From Roseburia sp. (GTDB lineage: Bacteria > Bacillota > Clostridia > Lachnospirales > Lachnospiraceae): a DNA stretch of 26,748 nt. Every line of letters starts with the position of its first letter. Within the stretch, counting starts at the first letter, position 1. The notes under the pieces are model-generated. The model had not been told where the DNA came from, did no database searches, and saw nothing but the letters and a program-made list of their open reading frames with translations. Location: positions 41,892-68,639 of the forward strand of contig DMYD01000002.1 in the NCBI GenBank assembly GCA_003483745.1. The letters run 5' to 3'. Below, piece after piece: positions 1 through 7,471 of the stretch. The translations under genes were made by a program, and so were the position numbers.

Positions 1-263
1 GCATACCGCTGCAAAGTGGCAAGCCTGCTTTTTGCCTTTGTCAGCGCATTTGCTGCCCCCTGCGGTTTCTTTGCACGCAAAAGCTGATTGGAAACTTCCT
101 TATAATTATAGTTCAGTTTTTTCTTTGTACCGCTGCTTTTGCTCTTCCCACAGACATACGCAATACGCGCCCGCGCATCCTTATTTGCATTTTTGATGGT
201 CAGCGTTCCCGCTATTGCCGCTGCCCCCGTGGTGTTTCCGGCACCGTTTACTGAAATTCCCAT
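1..263 (-). CDS. Unknown protein, partial (C-terminus outside window)
   Basis: This is an open frame that runs off the left edge, so only the first 87 codons are present. The product starts MGISVNGAGNTTGAAAIAG and continues with a basic stretch containing SKSSGTKKK, then LNYNYKEVSNQLL and a Lys/Ala-rich helical stretch (KAKSRLATLQRY). No signal peptide or membrane segment is visible. A strong ribosome binding site (AGGGAGG) lies about 10 nt before the chosen ATG at 263. A second ATG at 270 is closer to that site but opens a different frame, so the longer reading beginning MGISVN is preferred. I do not recognise the family; the positively charged, Ala/Gly-rich start fits small Lachnospiraceae hypothetical proteins. 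It is well supported as a gene, but its function is unknown. Confidence 0.65.
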   Translation of the reverse strand, partial: MGISVNGAGNTTGAAAIAGTLTIKNANKDARARIAYVCGKSKSSGTKKKLNYNYKEVSNQLLRAKKPQGAANALTKAKSRLATLQRY

Positions 264-545
264 AGCTCATATTCCTCCCTGAACCCATGACAAGCTAGTC
301 TGATAAAACCTCCATCTCATATTGACGCTCTTATATCTGCCATGGAAAATGAATCCGTTCATATATTTTTAACATCGGCAGAACTGCGCAATTTTATTAC
401 CTTATCCGGGCATTTTTGCTTTTTATTTTTCCCGTGAGTCCAAAGGCGGATTGGTGTTTCCATCCGGGGAAGGACTAGCTGATCCCCTCGATTCATTTTG
501 TGGCATATACTTTGGTGAAAATAAAAGTGATCACAGAGGAAAATC

Positions 546-770
546 TTATGCAGTCCATATCTTTTTTGCCAAACAATCCAATAATATTATGATGATCGCG
601 CCCAAAATCATATATACCGGATTTAATGCTGTTATACAGCCGGCAGCCACCATTATGCTGGTTAGAAAAAGTACGGCATTATGTATCTTAATATATCTGG
701 AACATTCGATCTTTTTCCATATATAACATGTAATAAGATACACTGTGATTAAAATTATAATCCTATCCAT
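546..770 (-). CDS. Small hydrophobic membrane protein, unknown function
   Basis: A 74-residue protein made largely of membrane-spanning sequence. Residues 1-17 form a first hydrophobic segment (IIILITVYLITCY), followed by a short basic stretch (KKIECSRYIK). Two further segments follow at about 33-49 (VLFLTSIMVAAGCIT) and 53-67 (YMILGAIIIILLDC), and the protein ends in KKIWTA. The start is supported by a purine-rich ribosome binding site (AGAGGGGG) about 4 nt upstream of the ATG. No known motif is visible. The gene stands alone, with a foldback element immediately upstream (793-874) and no recognisable terminator downstream. The antisense frame at 451-726 is a shadow. It is probably a real small membrane protein, but no function can be assigned. 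Confidence 0.6.
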   Translation of the reverse strand: MDRIIILITVYLITCYIWKKIECSRYIKIHNAVLFLTSIMVAAGCITALNPVYMILGAIIIILLDCLAKKIWTA

Positions 771-792
771 AATTCCCCCTCTAAATACTTGA

Positions 793-874
793 ATGCTATG
801 ATGTTGAGGTCAAATAGTGCAATTTGCCAGTCGTTATGTTGTGAATGCACTATTTGACCCCAACATCATGCTAT
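793..874. mobile_element. Short foldback (MITE-like) element with 7-bp target duplication
   Basis: Positions 800-867 form a 68-bp element with 22-bp terminal inverted repeats (800-821 against 846-867) that differ at one base; the arms contain GGTCAAATAGTGCA. The element is bracketed by a perfect 7-bp direct repeat, ATGCTAT, at 793-799 and 868-874, which looks like a target site duplication. Its right half (from 818) aligns with the right end of the longer element at 10206-10519. It has no coding capacity, so any movement would need a transposase supplied elsewhere. Confidence 0.7.
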
Positions 875-894
875 ACCAGTTTACAAAATCGTTC

Positions 895-936
895 AAAAAA
901 TCCCCTTCCCTTGAAATCAATAGAAGGGGATTTTTA
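895..936 (-). terminator. metG rho-independent terminator
   Basis: A stem AATCCCCTTC / GAAGGGGATT closes a 14-nt loop. It is followed on the minus strand by a run of T (reading into 900-895), 14-50 bp after the metG stop codon. The plus-strand reading also has T-rich sequence after the stem, so it may work in both directions. Confidence 0.85.
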
Positions 937-948
937 TTTCTTTCTATC

Positions 949-2946
949 CTAGCAGATCTCTGCTCCGCTCGGCATTGTTTTTTCCGGTGTCATCAATGCA
1001 AGATTACCCTCTGCATCCTCTGCACATAATAACATTCCCTCCGATAAAACTCCGGCAAGTTTTGCAGGTTTTAAGTTCACAAGTACCATTACTTTTTTGC
1101 CAACCATCTCTTCCGGCGTGTAATATTTGCGGATACCGGAAACAATCTGTTTTACCTGACTTCCGATTTTTACCTGAGAACATAATAATTTCTTTGACTT
1201 CGGCACAGCTTCACAGGAAATGATCTCTCCGACCTGGAACTGCATTTTCATGAAGTCATCATATTCGATCTCCGGTTTTGCCTCGATATCGATTGCTTCG
1301 CCTGCCTCCTCTGCAGTCTCCGGCAGCTCGCCAAGTGCTTTCTGCTCTGCCTCAAACTCTGCTTTCTGTGCTTCACGGATCGCATCAATCTTTGGCATGA
1401 TCTCTTTGGCATCTAAACGTGCAAAAAGGATTTCCGGTTTTTCTGTCACTTTGTTTCCATTCTCATAAAGTCCGAATTTATCAAGATCATCATATTCACG
1501 CATACCTGTGTTGAGCTGCGTTAAAATACGGTCTGCTGTCTCCGGCAAAAAGCTCTTTAACAGACATGCTCCGATAGTGATGGACTCTACCAGATTGTAA
1601 AGCACTTCTGCCAGACGGTCTTTTGTTGCCTCATCCTTTGCAAGTACCCATGGTGCTGTCTCGTCAATATATTTATTGCAGCGGCGGAATAAATTAAATA
1701 CCTCTGTGATTGCATCTGCCACACGCAGATTTTTCATCTTCTCTGCAACTTTATCTCTTGTAGATGTCACAACTGCCTTTAAGTCTGCGTCGACTTCCTC
1801 TGTCACACCTGTACTCTTTACCACACCGTCAAAATATTTATTGCTCATGGAGATGGTACGGTTTACAAGGTTTCCAAGAATATTTGCAAGGTCAGAGTTA
1901 TAACGCTCGATGACAAGATCCCAGGTAATAATTCCATCATTTTCAAACGGCATCTCGTGCAGTACAAAATAACGTGTTGCATCCACGCCGAATAAATCAG
2001 CCATATCATCTGCGTAGATCACATTTCCTTTGGATTTACTCATCTTCTCGCCGCCCTGCAAGAGCCACGGATGTCCAAATACCTGTTTTGGCAATGGCAG
2101 ATCCAGTGCCATCAAAAAGATCGGCCAGTAAATCGTATGGAAACGGATGATATCTTTTCCGATCAGATGTAAGTCTGCCGGCCAGTTTTTGTTGAACAGA
2201 TCACTGGAATTGCCGTCTGCATCGTATCCGATCTTGGTGATATAGTTGGTCAGAGCATCCAGCCACACATAAACGACATGTTTTGGATCGAAATCTACCG
2301 GAATACCCCAGGAAAATGATGTCCTGGAAACGCAAAGATCCTGTAATCCCGGAAGCAGGAAGTTGTTCATCATCTCATTTTTTCTGGAAACCGGCTGGAT
2401 AAATTCCGGATGCTCATTGATGTAGTCAATGAGTTTGTCCGCATATTTACTCATTTTAAAGAAATATGCTTCTTCTTTTGCCGGCTGAACCTCGCGTCCG
2501 CAGTCCGGGCATTTTCCGTCCACAAGCTGTGACTCTGTCCAGAAAGATTCACACGGTGTACAGTAAAGTCCCTCGTAGGAACCCTTGTAGATATCACCTT
2601 TATCATATAATTTTTTAAAAATCTTTTTTACCTGTTTCTCATGATCTTCATCAGTTGTACGGACAAAATTATCATAGGAAGTATTCATCAGATCCCAGAT
2701 ACGTTTTACCTCTCCGGCAACATTGTCTACATACTCCTTCGGAGTGATTCCAGCTTTTTCAGCTTTTTCCTGAATCTTCTGACCATGTTCGTCGGTTCCT
2801 GTCTGAAAGTAAACATCATACCCCTCCTGACGGCGGAATCTCGCGATCGCATCTGCAAGTACGATCTCATAGGTATTTCCAATATGCGGCTTGCCGGATG
2901 TGTAGGCAATCGCTGTTGTCATATAAAATTTTCCTTTGCTGCTCAT
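949..2946 (-). CDS. metG: Methionyl-tRNA synthetase with C-terminal tRNA-binding domain
   Basis: Cytoplasmic class I aminoacyl-tRNA synthetase (665 aa) that charges tRNA-Met using ATP. The Rossmann catalytic core shows the HIGH-type signature KPHIGN at residues 19-24 and the KMSKS loop (GGEKMSKSKGN) near residue 300. A zinc knuckle inserted in the core has Cys129, Cys132, Cys146 and Cys149 (CTPC, CPDCG). The anticodon-binding helical domain follows. The last ~100 residues (from about 563, YDDFMKMQFQVGEI) are a Trbp111/EMAP-type OB-fold tRNA-binding domain typical of the longer, dimeric MetRS form. The start ATG at 2946 has AGAAGGAA upstream. The gene is monocistronic between a T-box leader (3105-3512) and a terminator (895-936). 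The leader indicates induction by uncharged tRNA, presumably tRNA-Met. Confidence 0.97.
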   Translation of the reverse strand: MSSKGKFYMTTAIAYTSGKPHIGNTYEIVLADAIARFRRQEGYDVYFQTGTDEHGQKIQEKAEKAGITPKEYVDNVAGEVKRIWDLMNTSYDNFVRTTDEDHEKQVKKIFKKLYDKGDIYKGSYEGLYCTPCESFWTESQLVDGKCPDCGREVQPAKEEAYFFKMSKYADKLIDYINEHPEFIQPVSRKNEMMNNFLLPGLQDLCVSRTSFSWGIPVDFDPKHVVYVWLDALTNYITKIGYDADGNSSDLFNKNWPADLHLIGKDIIRFHTIYWPIFLMALDLPLPKQVFGHPWLLQGGEKMSKSKGNVIYADDMADLFGVDATRYFVLHEMPFENDGIITWDLVIERYNSDLANILGNLVNRTISMSNKYFDGVVKSTGVTEEVDADLKAVVTSTRDKVAEKMKNLRVADAITEVFNLFRRCNKYIDETAPWVLAKDEATKDRLAEVLYNLVESITIGACLLKSFLPETADRILTQLNTGMREYDDLDKFGLYENGNKVTEKPEILFARLDAKEIMPKIDAIREAQKAEFEAEQKALGELPETAEEAGEAIDIEAKPEIEYDDFMKMQFQVGEIISCEAVPKSKKLLCSQVKIGSQVKQIVSGIRKYYTPEEMVGKKVMVLVNLKPAKLAGVLSEGMLLCAEDAEGNLALMTPEKTMPSGAEIC

Positions 2947-2981
2947 GTGTATTTCCTTCTTTCTTAATGATTTGCTTATAA

Positions 2982-3113
2982 GAGCAAAGAGTCGCTTGCG
3001 ACTCTTTTGCGCCCGAGCGGTGCTATTTACAGCTAACTTCTGCTCTGCGAGGTGCGCATCCCGCCCGGAGAGCTTTTTAATTCATAGGACGTAATTTCCT
3101 ATGAATTAAAAAA
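2982..3113. repeat. 130-bp dispersed intergenic repeat, copy 1
   Basis: A structured repeat with a second copy at 7340-7471. The two copies align without gaps over about 130 bp with roughly ten substitutions. One end carries a perfect hairpin, AAGAGTCGC/GCGACTCTT (about 2987-3007). The other end carries a second perfect 11-bp hairpin, AATTCATAGGA/TCCTATGAATT (3079-3107). A GC-rich middle contains GTGCGCATCCCGCCC. The copy lies inside the metG transcript, between the T-box terminator, whose T-run it shares, and the metG ribosome binding site. Confidence 0.85.
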
Positions 3114-3512
3114 ATCCCGTCCTCTAAAAAGAAGACGAGATGTTATCCCGTGGTACCACTCCCATTTACCGGCACAAAATGCCAGCCTCATTCCGATATC
3201 TCACGGACTGCCCGGATACATACTGTACCGATCCTCATCTGCTGTAATATCTCCCGCTGTAACAGGCGGACCTGTCGGGACTTATCTGTTATTTTATAAA
3301 ACAGTTCAGTCCTGCCACTCCAAAGCCATCTTCCATCTATATCCGCCCGTTTCCTCTCAGCCTTATTCCGGTTTGGTATTTCAGTTTCTGTGATACAGGT
3401 TTTCTTATTAAAGTACCTGACTCACATCACCTTTCCCGGAAATATAGAAACTTCTCTGTAAAGTTCCAACAGATGTACTCTCTTTTTCATGGTGTTTTAT
3501 TTTTTACGATTA
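3105..3512 (-). promoter_or_regulatory. T-box riboswitch leader of metG
   Basis: Read on the minus strand, the leader contains the T-box core AGTGGTACCACGGG (3147-3161), whose UGGNA-type bulge pairs with the acceptor end of uncharged tRNA. A GGC/GCC hairpin consistent with stem III lies just upstream. Next comes an intrinsic terminator (3108-3144) with stem ATCTCGTC.../...GACGGGAT and a T7 run. Several longer hairpins that could form stems I and II lie between about 3240 and 3470. I could not place the specifier codon with confidence; methionine specificity is inferred from the downstream metG. The promoter is at 3518-3546. Confidence 0.85.
3108..3144 (-). terminator. T-box regulatory terminator
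   Basis: The stem-loop has arms CTCGTC and GACGGG around a loop containing TTCTTTTTAGAG, followed by TTTTTTT on the minus strand. Its 5' arm overlaps the sequence just after the T-box core, as expected for competition between antiterminator and terminator. The T-run merges directly into the 130-bp repeat. Confidence 0.8.
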
Positions 3513-3517
3513 TTTTC

Positions 3518-3546
3518 AATCTAGCATGGAATGTGTAAAAAGTCAA
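3518..3546 (-). promoter_or_regulatory. Sigma-A type promoter of metG leader
   Basis: TTGACT (3541-3546) and TAGATT (3518-3523) are separated by exactly 17 bp on the minus strand. They are positioned to start a transcript at about 3511, just ahead of the T-box leader. Confidence 0.7.
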
Positions 3547-3560
3547 GCGGCTGTTTCTGA

Positions 3561-4094
3561 CGAATAGACGGCTATGCTTATTTCATCTGGTTTTCGGAGG
3601 CAGTCACACAGGCAGAACAGGAAAACATTTTAGAGGATGCATGTGCCGCAAATTAGTGTAGTATTGATAAAATTACCTGGGATGACCGGGGTTCCAGCGA
3701 TGAACCAACCAAAAAAATTGGTCCGCTATACAGCACGCCTGTTTTTTATGCACGCGTATGTGCCTACACAGCCCCTGACCCTTATTTTTATATGGATGAT
3801 AAAAGTTCCTGTGACATTGGTAACTGGTCTGATGTATTAAAAGTTGTTACACGTATCGATGATAAAACGTCAAAAATTACAGGAACCAAAGCGGCCGCGG
3901 ATTCCCTGTCCTTTAAATGGACTACCGTTCCAGGTGCAACCGGATATAAAGTTGTATACTTTCCAAGTGGTCTTTCCAATCTTTCCAAGGAACTTACCAC
4001 AAGTATAAATTCCTGTACGATCAACGGTTTAAAGGAAGACACCGGTTATAGAATCTGCGTTTATGCCTCAAACAGCAATTCCCATCATGTATTT
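3561..4094 (+). pseudogene. Decayed fibronectin type III domain protein fragment
   Basis: One plus-strand reading frame encodes recognisable protein from about 3561 to 4094. It runs from GYAYFIWFSEAVTQAEQENI to an in-frame TAG at 3654, then continues with WDDRGSSDEPTKKIGPLYST and a stretch containing GNWSDVLKVVTR. It ends in a typical FN3 module with SLSFKWTTVPGATGYKVVY and TINGLKEDTGYRICVYA. The fragment has no start codon or ribosome binding site, opens after a TGA at 3558, is broken by the TAG, and loses its domain pattern where it abuts the converging DUF1667 gene. The parent was probably a large secreted or surface FN3-repeat protein. It is the only plus-strand coding relic in the window and points to a past rearrangement. 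An alternative is a contributing fragment of a gene interrupted elsewhere. Confidence 0.75.
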
Positions 4095-4109
4095 TTTATA
4101 TTTCCGGCA

Positions 4110-4469
4110 CTACTCCACATTTTTTGTCGCGATGACATCCACACCCGTGCCTGCAATATTCTTTACAAGCACATCACCGATGTGCACCGGAGCGGCAGCT
4201 TCCACACTTTTCAGTGCTTTCACACAGTCAAAGATCTTTCCCTTCGGAATATCCTCTTTTGTCTTTACAGAAACCATCGCTTCGTTTCCTCCGGTGACTC
4301 TTACGGTGGAGGTCACGATCCTGGTCGGATTTGTTACTTCTTTTCTCGCATAAATATCACCGCGCTTACAGGTATTTCCCGTCACGCTTACGACTTCCCC
4401 ATGATCCATTTTTACCGTCAGCGGACAGCCCATCGGACAGCCGATACAGATTAAATTTTTCTCTTCCAT
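4110..4469 (-). CDS. DUF1667 cysteine-rich protein of the glycerol-3-phosphate oxidation unit
   Basis: A 119-residue protein beginning MEEKNLICIGCPMGCPLTV. Its N-terminal cysteines (Cys8, Cys11, Cys15, then Cys34 in TGNTCKRG) match the DUF1667 pattern. Four clustered cysteines suggest an iron-sulphur or other metal site, but this is inference. No signal peptide or membrane segment is present. The ribosome binding site GGAGGTATATC precedes the ATG. It is the third gene after the GlpA-like dehydrogenase and the FAD/NAD oxidoreductase, separated from the latter by 79 bp containing two perfect small hairpins. In clostridia this trio recurs with glycerol genes, so the protein is probably an electron-transfer or assembly subunit. 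The gene has no visible terminator and converges on the FN3 remnant. Confidence 0.85.
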   Translation of the reverse strand: MEEKNLICIGCPMGCPLTVKMDHGEVVSVTGNTCKRGDIYARKEVTNPTRIVTSTVRVTGGNEAMVSVKTKEDIPKGKIFDCVKALKSVEAAAPVHIGDVLVKNIAGTGVDVIATKNVE

Positions 4470-4498
4470 GATATACCTCCATTTTTGCGCTGTTTTTC

Positions 4499-4545
4499 AA
4501 TGAAAACAACGTTTTCATTTGCATGTGAAAAATCCTATTTTTCAC
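4499..4545. repeat. Two small perfect hairpins between cistrons
   Basis: AATGAAAAC-AAC-GTTTTCATT (4499-4519) and GTGAAAAAT-CCT-ATTTTTCAC (4525-4545) are two adjacent AT-rich inverted repeats. They fill the gap between the oxidoreductase stop and the DUF1667 gene. On the minus strand they could serve as an mRNA processing or stability signal or a weak attenuator; neither has a clear T-run terminator form. Confidence 0.55.
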
Positions 4546-4548
4546 ATT

Positions 4549-5817
4549 TTATTCCTGCTCAATTTTGACTGTGATCGTCTTTAGATCCGGGTACTGCAAA
4601 AGCTGCTCTTTTGTCAGTTTGATCTCTTCCATCTCCCCCGGTGCCACAACCGGACGTTTTCTGTGGATGACTCTCTCATCATCAAAATAAGCACTGACGT
4701 AACAGTTCTTGTATACACCGCCCACGCGGAAACGGACCGTGATCTGCTCATCCATATTAGCAACATTGATGGTTCCAGGCACCGTATACCGGACACCCTC
4801 GATCGGGTTTAAAACGATGTCGTTGTCTCTCGCTGCTTCCACACCATCTGCTTTCACATAAGCCGCTGCATTTTTTCCGGCTGTCTTTGCTTCCTCGGAC
4901 ACGAAATCCACCAGATCATGCACATGCAGTACATTTCCACAGGCAAATACACCCGGAATGTTAGTTTCAAGGCTTTCATTGACCTTCGGCCCGGAAGTAA
5001 CCGGGTTCATGTCGACACCCATGCCTTTGGAAATCTCATTTTCCGGGATCAGTCCTACCGAAAGTAACAGCGTATCACAGCTATATTCTTCTTCGGTTCC
5101 CGGAATCGTTTTTCCTTTACTGTCAACCTCTGCTAACGTGATTCCCTCTACGCGCTCTTTGCCTTTAATGTCCACAACCGTGTGGCTTAACTTTAACGGG
5201 ATTCCGTAATCATCCAGACACTGCACGATATTTCGTTTCAGGCCGCCGGAATATGGCATTAATTCTGCCACGACCTTAACCTTTGCACCCTCAAGTGTCA
5301 TTCGTCTTGCCATGATCAGACCGATATCACCGGAACCTAAAATGACGACCTCACGTCCCGGCATAAAGCCTTCGATATTTACCAGACGCTGTGCCGTTCC
5401 CGCGGAATAAATTCCCGCCGGTCGGTATCCCGGAATATTTAACGCGCCACGTGGTCTCTCGCGGCATCCCATAGCAAGAATAACTGCTTTTGCCTGGATT
5501 TCAAACAATCCATCTTCACGGTTCATCGCCGTAACGACTTTCTCATGGCTGATATCCATAACCATGGTATTTAATTTATACTCAATGCCGAGTTCTTTTA
5601 CCTGTGAAATAAATCTGCCCGCATACTCAGGTCCTGTCAGTTCTTCCTTAAACGTATGCAGTCCAAATCCATTGTGGATACACTGGTTTAGAATTCCGCC
5701 TAACTCTTTGTCTCTCTCTAAAATTAATATGTCATCGATTCCGTTATTTTTTGCAGAAACAGCAGCCGCAAGCCCTGCCGGTCCACCTCCGATGATTACG
5801 ATATCATATGTTTTCAT
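4549..5817 (-). CDS. FAD/NAD(P)-dependent pyridine nucleotide-disulphide-type oxidoreductase
   Basis: A 422-residue flavoprotein starting MKTYDIVIIGGGPAGLAA, with the FAD dinucleotide-binding motif GGGPAG at 10-15. A second Rossmann motif (VVILGSGDIG, about 156-165) should bind NAD(P)H. Near the C-terminal part, NIPGVFACGNVLHVHDL matches the family motif that contacts FAD. No redox-active CxxC pair is visible, so it is not a thioredoxin-reductase-type enzyme. It lies 17 bp downstream of the GlpA-like dehydrogenase and upstream of the DUF1667 gene. The three together probably pass electrons from glycerol-3-phosphate to NAD(P)+ or another carrier, a role analogous to GlpB in the anaerobic GlpABC enzyme. 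The family call is strong; the exact acceptor is unknown. Confidence 0.88.
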   Translation of the reverse strand: MKTYDIVIIGGGPAGLAAAVSAKNNGIDDILILERDKELGGILNQCIHNGFGLHTFKEELTGPEYAGRFISQVKELGIEYKLNTMVMDISHEKVVTAMNREDGLFEIQAKAVILAMGCRERPRGALNIPGYRPAGIYSAGTAQRLVNIEGFMPGREVVILGSGDIGLIMARRMTLEGAKVKVVAELMPYSGGLKRNIVQCLDDYGIPLKLSHTVVDIKGKERVEGITLAEVDSKGKTIPGTEEEYSCDTLLLSVGLIPENEISKGMGVDMNPVTSGPKVNESLETNIPGVFACGNVLHVHDLVDFVSEEAKTAGKNAAAYVKADGVEAARDNDIVLNPIEGVRYTVPGTINVANMDEQITVRFRVGGVYKNCYVSAYFDDERVIHRKRPVVAPGEMEEIKLTKEQLLQYPDLKTITVKIEQE

Positions 5818-5834
5818 GCTCTGGCTCCTCCCTC

Positions 5835-7271
5835 TTACAGACTGTCCTTGTTAGTTCCGACAATAATTTTTGAATTTCCGCCTGATTTTGTGATCTCAGA
5901 CTGGCTCACACCGCGCTCTCTTGCCAAAATCTCCATGGTTCTCGGTGAACAGAAACCCGCCTGACACCGTCCCATTCCGGCTCTTGTCCGGCGTTTGACA
6001 CCATCTAACGATTTTGCGCCAAGTGGGCGTCTGATAGCATCGATGATTTCTCCCTCTGTAACCATTTCACAACGGCAGATGATATTTCCGTACTCCGGTT
6101 TTTCCTTGATCAATGCTGCTCTTTCTTCTTTGCTTAAGGTGCCCGGGTTCAATACGCCTTTTCGTGTTGCGATAAAATCTTTCTTTTCTTCTAAATGCAT
6201 TTTTTCTTTTAACAGATCTGCAACCATTTCTCCGATCGCAGGACTGCTCGTAAGTCCCGGTGACTCGATTCCGGCGCAGTCGATAAATCCCTTTGCATCT
6301 TCTACCTCTTCAATGATAAACTCATGTCCGTCCTCATGTGCACGAAGTCCGGCAAAAGATGTGATGACCTGGCGCATCGGGATATTTTTTACATTCAGGT
6401 TTGCACCTGCAATGACCTGATCCAATCCTTCCCTTGTGGTGTTGGTTCCCTCTTTATCCTCAATGTCAATGGCGGTTGGTCCTAACAGCAGGTTGCCATG
6501 CACCGTGGGCGAAATGAGGATTCCTTTTCCGTATTTGCCCGGCAGCGCAAAGATCGTATGACTTACATGGCTTCCGGCACTCTTGTCAAGCAGGCAGTAA
6601 TCACCGCGTCTTGGCGTAATATGGATTTTTTTATCACTGACCATGTTGTGAAATTTATCCGCATAGACACCGGCTGCATTGACTACATATTTTGTTTCAA
6701 ACACACCCTGATTCGTATGGACTTCCCAGATATCTCCTGATTTTGTCAGATCTGTCACTTCGGTGTCAAACTTAAATTCCACACCATTTGCATTTGCATT
6801 CTCGGCTAATGCGATATTCAGGTTGAACGGGCAGACGATCCCGGCACTTGGCGCATACAAAGCTGCGCAGATATCATCCTCAAGATTCGGTTCCATCTCA
6901 TGCACTTCTTCTTTGGATAAAATACGCAGTCCCGGCACACCGTTTGCCACACCGCGGTCATACAGCGTTTTCAGATTCGGCATATCCGCTTCATCCCTGC
7001 AGACTACCAGCGAACCGATCCTCCGAAATGGAAAATCAAGATCCTTAGAGAGCTGCTCCATCATGGCATTGCCGCGCACATTCAATTTTGCCATCAGTGA
7101 GCCTTCCTTCGCATCATATCCGGCATGTACGATTGCACTGTTTGCCTTAGATGTGCCACAGCAGACATCTTCTTCTTTTTCGATCACACATATTTTTGTA
7201 TTATAGCGCGACAATTCTCTCGCCGCTGCTGCGCCGGACACACCGGCTCCGATGATAATTACGTCATACAT
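5835..7271 (-). CDS. glpA: GlpA-like FAD-dependent glycerol-3-phosphate dehydrogenase with BFD [2Fe-2S] domain
   Basis: A 478-residue protein expected to oxidise sn-glycerol-3-phosphate to dihydroxyacetone phosphate. The N-terminal FAD motif is MYDVIIIGAGVSGAAAAREL. A DAO-type flavoprotein fold follows (SKANSAIVHAGYDAKEGSL, FAGLRAHEDG). The C-terminal BFD-like domain has cysteines at about 399, 401 (CRC), 436 and 441 (CQAGFC), which suit a [2Fe-2S] cluster. An upstream in-frame ATG at 7316 exists, but the ATG at 7271 has AGGAGAG 8 nt before it and begins exactly at the FAD motif, so it is preferred. The gene follows the glpK terminator and a 130-bp repeat. No clear separate promoter is visible, so read-through from glpK is possible. 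L-2-hydroxyglutarate oxidase-type activity is an alternative, but the glpP-glpK context favours glycerol-3-phosphate. Confidence 0.88.
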   Translation of the reverse strand: MYDVIIIGAGVSGAAAARELSRYNTKICVIEKEEDVCCGTSKANSAIVHAGYDAKEGSLMAKLNVRGNAMMEQLSKDLDFPFRRIGSLVVCRDEADMPNLKTLYDRGVANGVPGLRILSKEEVHEMEPNLEDDICAALYAPSAGIVCPFNLNIALAENANANGVEFKFDTEVTDLTKSGDIWEVHTNQGVFETKYVVNAAGVYADKFHNMVSDKKIHITPRRGDYCLLDKSAGSHVSHTIFALPGKYGKGILISPTVHGNLLLGPTAIDIEDKEGTNTTREGLDQVIAGANLNVKNIPMRQVITSFAGLRAHEDGHEFIIEEVEDAKGFIDCAGIESPGLTSSPAIGEMVADLLKEKMHLEEKKDFIATRKGVLNPGTLSKEERAALIKEKPEYGNIICRCEMVTEGEIIDAIRRPLGAKSLDGVKRRTRAGMGRCQAGFCSPRTMEILARERGVSQSEITKSGGNSKIIVGTNKDSL

Positions 7272-7339
7272 TTTCCATCTCTCCTTATCAAAAATACTAC
7301 TGAAATATTTTGTCATTCCATAGCTTTTTTTCTTATTTA

Positions 7340-7471
7340 GAACAAAGAGTCGCTTGCGACTCTTTCGCGCTCGAACGGTGCTGTTTACAGCTAACTTCTA
7401 CTCCGCGAGATGCGCATCCCGCCCGAAGGGCTTTTTAATTCATAGGACGTAATTTCCTATGAATTGAAAAA
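7340..7471. repeat. 130-bp dispersed intergenic repeat, copy 2
   Basis: The second copy of the element at 2982-3113 aligns without gaps and has the same two perfect end hairpins: AAGAGTCGC/GCGACTCTT at 7345-7365 and AATTCATAGGA/TCCTATGAATT at 7437-7465. It sits directly after the T-run of the glpK terminator and ahead of the glpA-like gene, in the same orientation relative to transcription as copy 1. Confidence 0.85.

Noticed and set aside
451..726. Plus-strand open frame of 91 codons
   Set aside because: It overlaps the better-supported minus-strand membrane-protein gene, lacks a ribosome binding site and has no protein-like pattern.
3240..3480. Specific ATG triplets as the T-box specifier codon
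   Set aside because: Several ATG triplets occur and I could not fold stem I reliably by eye; naming one would be guesswork.
3637..3840. Plus-strand open frame of 67 codons
   Set aside because: It is out of frame with the FN3 coding pattern that runs through the same bases; the FN3 frame is the meaningful one.
4095..4454. Extension of the FN3 open frame to 4454
   Set aside because: This part is the exact antisense of the DUF1667 gene and loses FN3 character, so it is a shadow frame.
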